A stretch of DNA of 14,853 nucleotides from an uncultured Methylophilus sp. (lineage in GTDB: Bacteria; Pseudomonadota; Gammaproteobacteria; Burkholderiales; Methylophilaceae): NCBI GenBank assembly GCA_936943315.1, contig CAKZJM010000223.1:1-14853 (forward strand), given 5' to 3'. How positions within the stretch are numbered: position 1 is the first letter of the stretch; every line of letters starts with the position of its first letter. Shown piece by piece: positions 14,609 through 14,853 of the stretch. A model generated the notes under the pieces. That model was not told the DNA's origin, made no database searches, and was given only the letters and a program-made list of their open reading frames with translations. The position numbers and the translations under genes are program-made.

Positions 14609-14645
14609 GCCAGTTAACAACGCTGGCACTTATTAAAGATGCCAG
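14609..14645 (+). other. Alternative hairpins in the 5' UTR of the iron-regulated gene
   Basis: GCCAG (14609-14613), CTGGCA (14623-14628) and TGCCAG (14640-14645) lie in a row. The middle segment can pair with either flank but not both, giving two mutually exclusive stems, the second six bases long. This ends 18 bases before the AGGA ribosome-binding site of the next gene. It matches no riboswitch class I know; a regulatory role is inference. Confidence 0.35.
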
Positions 14646-14677
14646 TCATTAATAATTACTCAAAGGAAGTTAGTCAA

Positions 14678-14853
14678 ATGAAAGCCCAATATTTAAGCAT
14701 CGCTATCGGTGCAAGCCTGTTTGCAATCACCGGTCTGGCGCAAGCAAATACCACTGCCGCCACATTTAGTGACATCAATCATTCAGCCTCTTTTGACGGC
14801 TGGAATGACCTCAAGCGTCCATTGACCAAAAATGACCTTCTGGCGGGCTATGG
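14678..14853 (+). CDS. Exported protein of unknown function, probably iron-regulated, 3' end outside window
   Basis: Only about 58 residues are visible and the frame is open at the window end. The ATG has AAAGGA about ten bases upstream (14662-14667). Residues 1-23 are a typical signal peptide with a hydrophobic core ending GLAQA, so the product is exported; there is no lipobox. The mature start, NTTAATFSDINHSASFDGW and onward, gives no family I recognise. The promoter and Fur-type operator upstream suggest expression under iron limitation, which would fit iron uptake or iron-sparing, but the protein itself does not show this. Confidence 0.75.
   Translation, partial: MKAQYLSIAIGASLFAITGLAQANTTAATFSDINHSASFDGWNDLKRPLTKNDLLAGY

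Overview
The window looks like chromosomal housekeeping DNA from a betaproteobacterium. The gene order rpe-gph-trpE-trpG-trpD-trpC, the hemA-prfA-prmC group and the metX-metW pair, together with the protein sequences, suggest the order Nitrosomonadales and perhaps a methylotroph of the family Methylophilaceae. That placement is inferred from gene order and protein style, because no marker gene in the window settles it. I see no rRNA, tRNA, CRISPR array, insertion sequence or prophage.

Minus strand, 1-6893, read right to left: rpe and gph (sugar phosphate and phosphoglycolate housekeeping), then trpE, trpG, trpD, a small lipoprotein gene of the DUF3465 type, trpC, and hemB cut by the window edge. 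The trp genes touch or overlap and form one tryptophan operon from chorismate to indole-3-glycerol phosphate. In this sequence trpD is broken by a frameshift near its 5' end, and the lipoprotein gene overlaps both of its trp neighbours.

Plus strand, 7109-11759: hemA (glutamyl-tRNA reductase), prfA (release factor 1), a short AT-rich secreted protein of unknown function, an AlkC-like DNA alkylation repair protein, and prmC, which methylates release factor 1. The middle two genes sit between prfA and prmC, which are adjacent in many bacteria, and both edges of this insert read TAATG. The 215-base gap between rpe and hemA is a divergent promoter region with a TGTCAA-A-TTGACA dyad.

Plus strand, 11829-14418: a HAD-family phosphatase, then metX and metW (methionine biosynthesis), which overlap by four bases. 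A perfect 8-base inverted repeat encloses a TATAAT box directly in front of metX and runs into its start codon. The box is so close to the ATG that the message may be leaderless.

Right edge, 14419-14853: a strong hairpin after metW, then a well-formed sigma70-type promoter covered by a Fur-type iron operator, a 5' UTR of about 118 bases with two mutually exclusive hairpins, and the start of an exported protein cut by the window end. I found no clearly new multi-gene system. The best leads are the metX dyad, the two-gene insert between prfA and prmC, the lipoprotein inside the trp operon, the trpD frameshift and the iron-regulated gene at the right edge.
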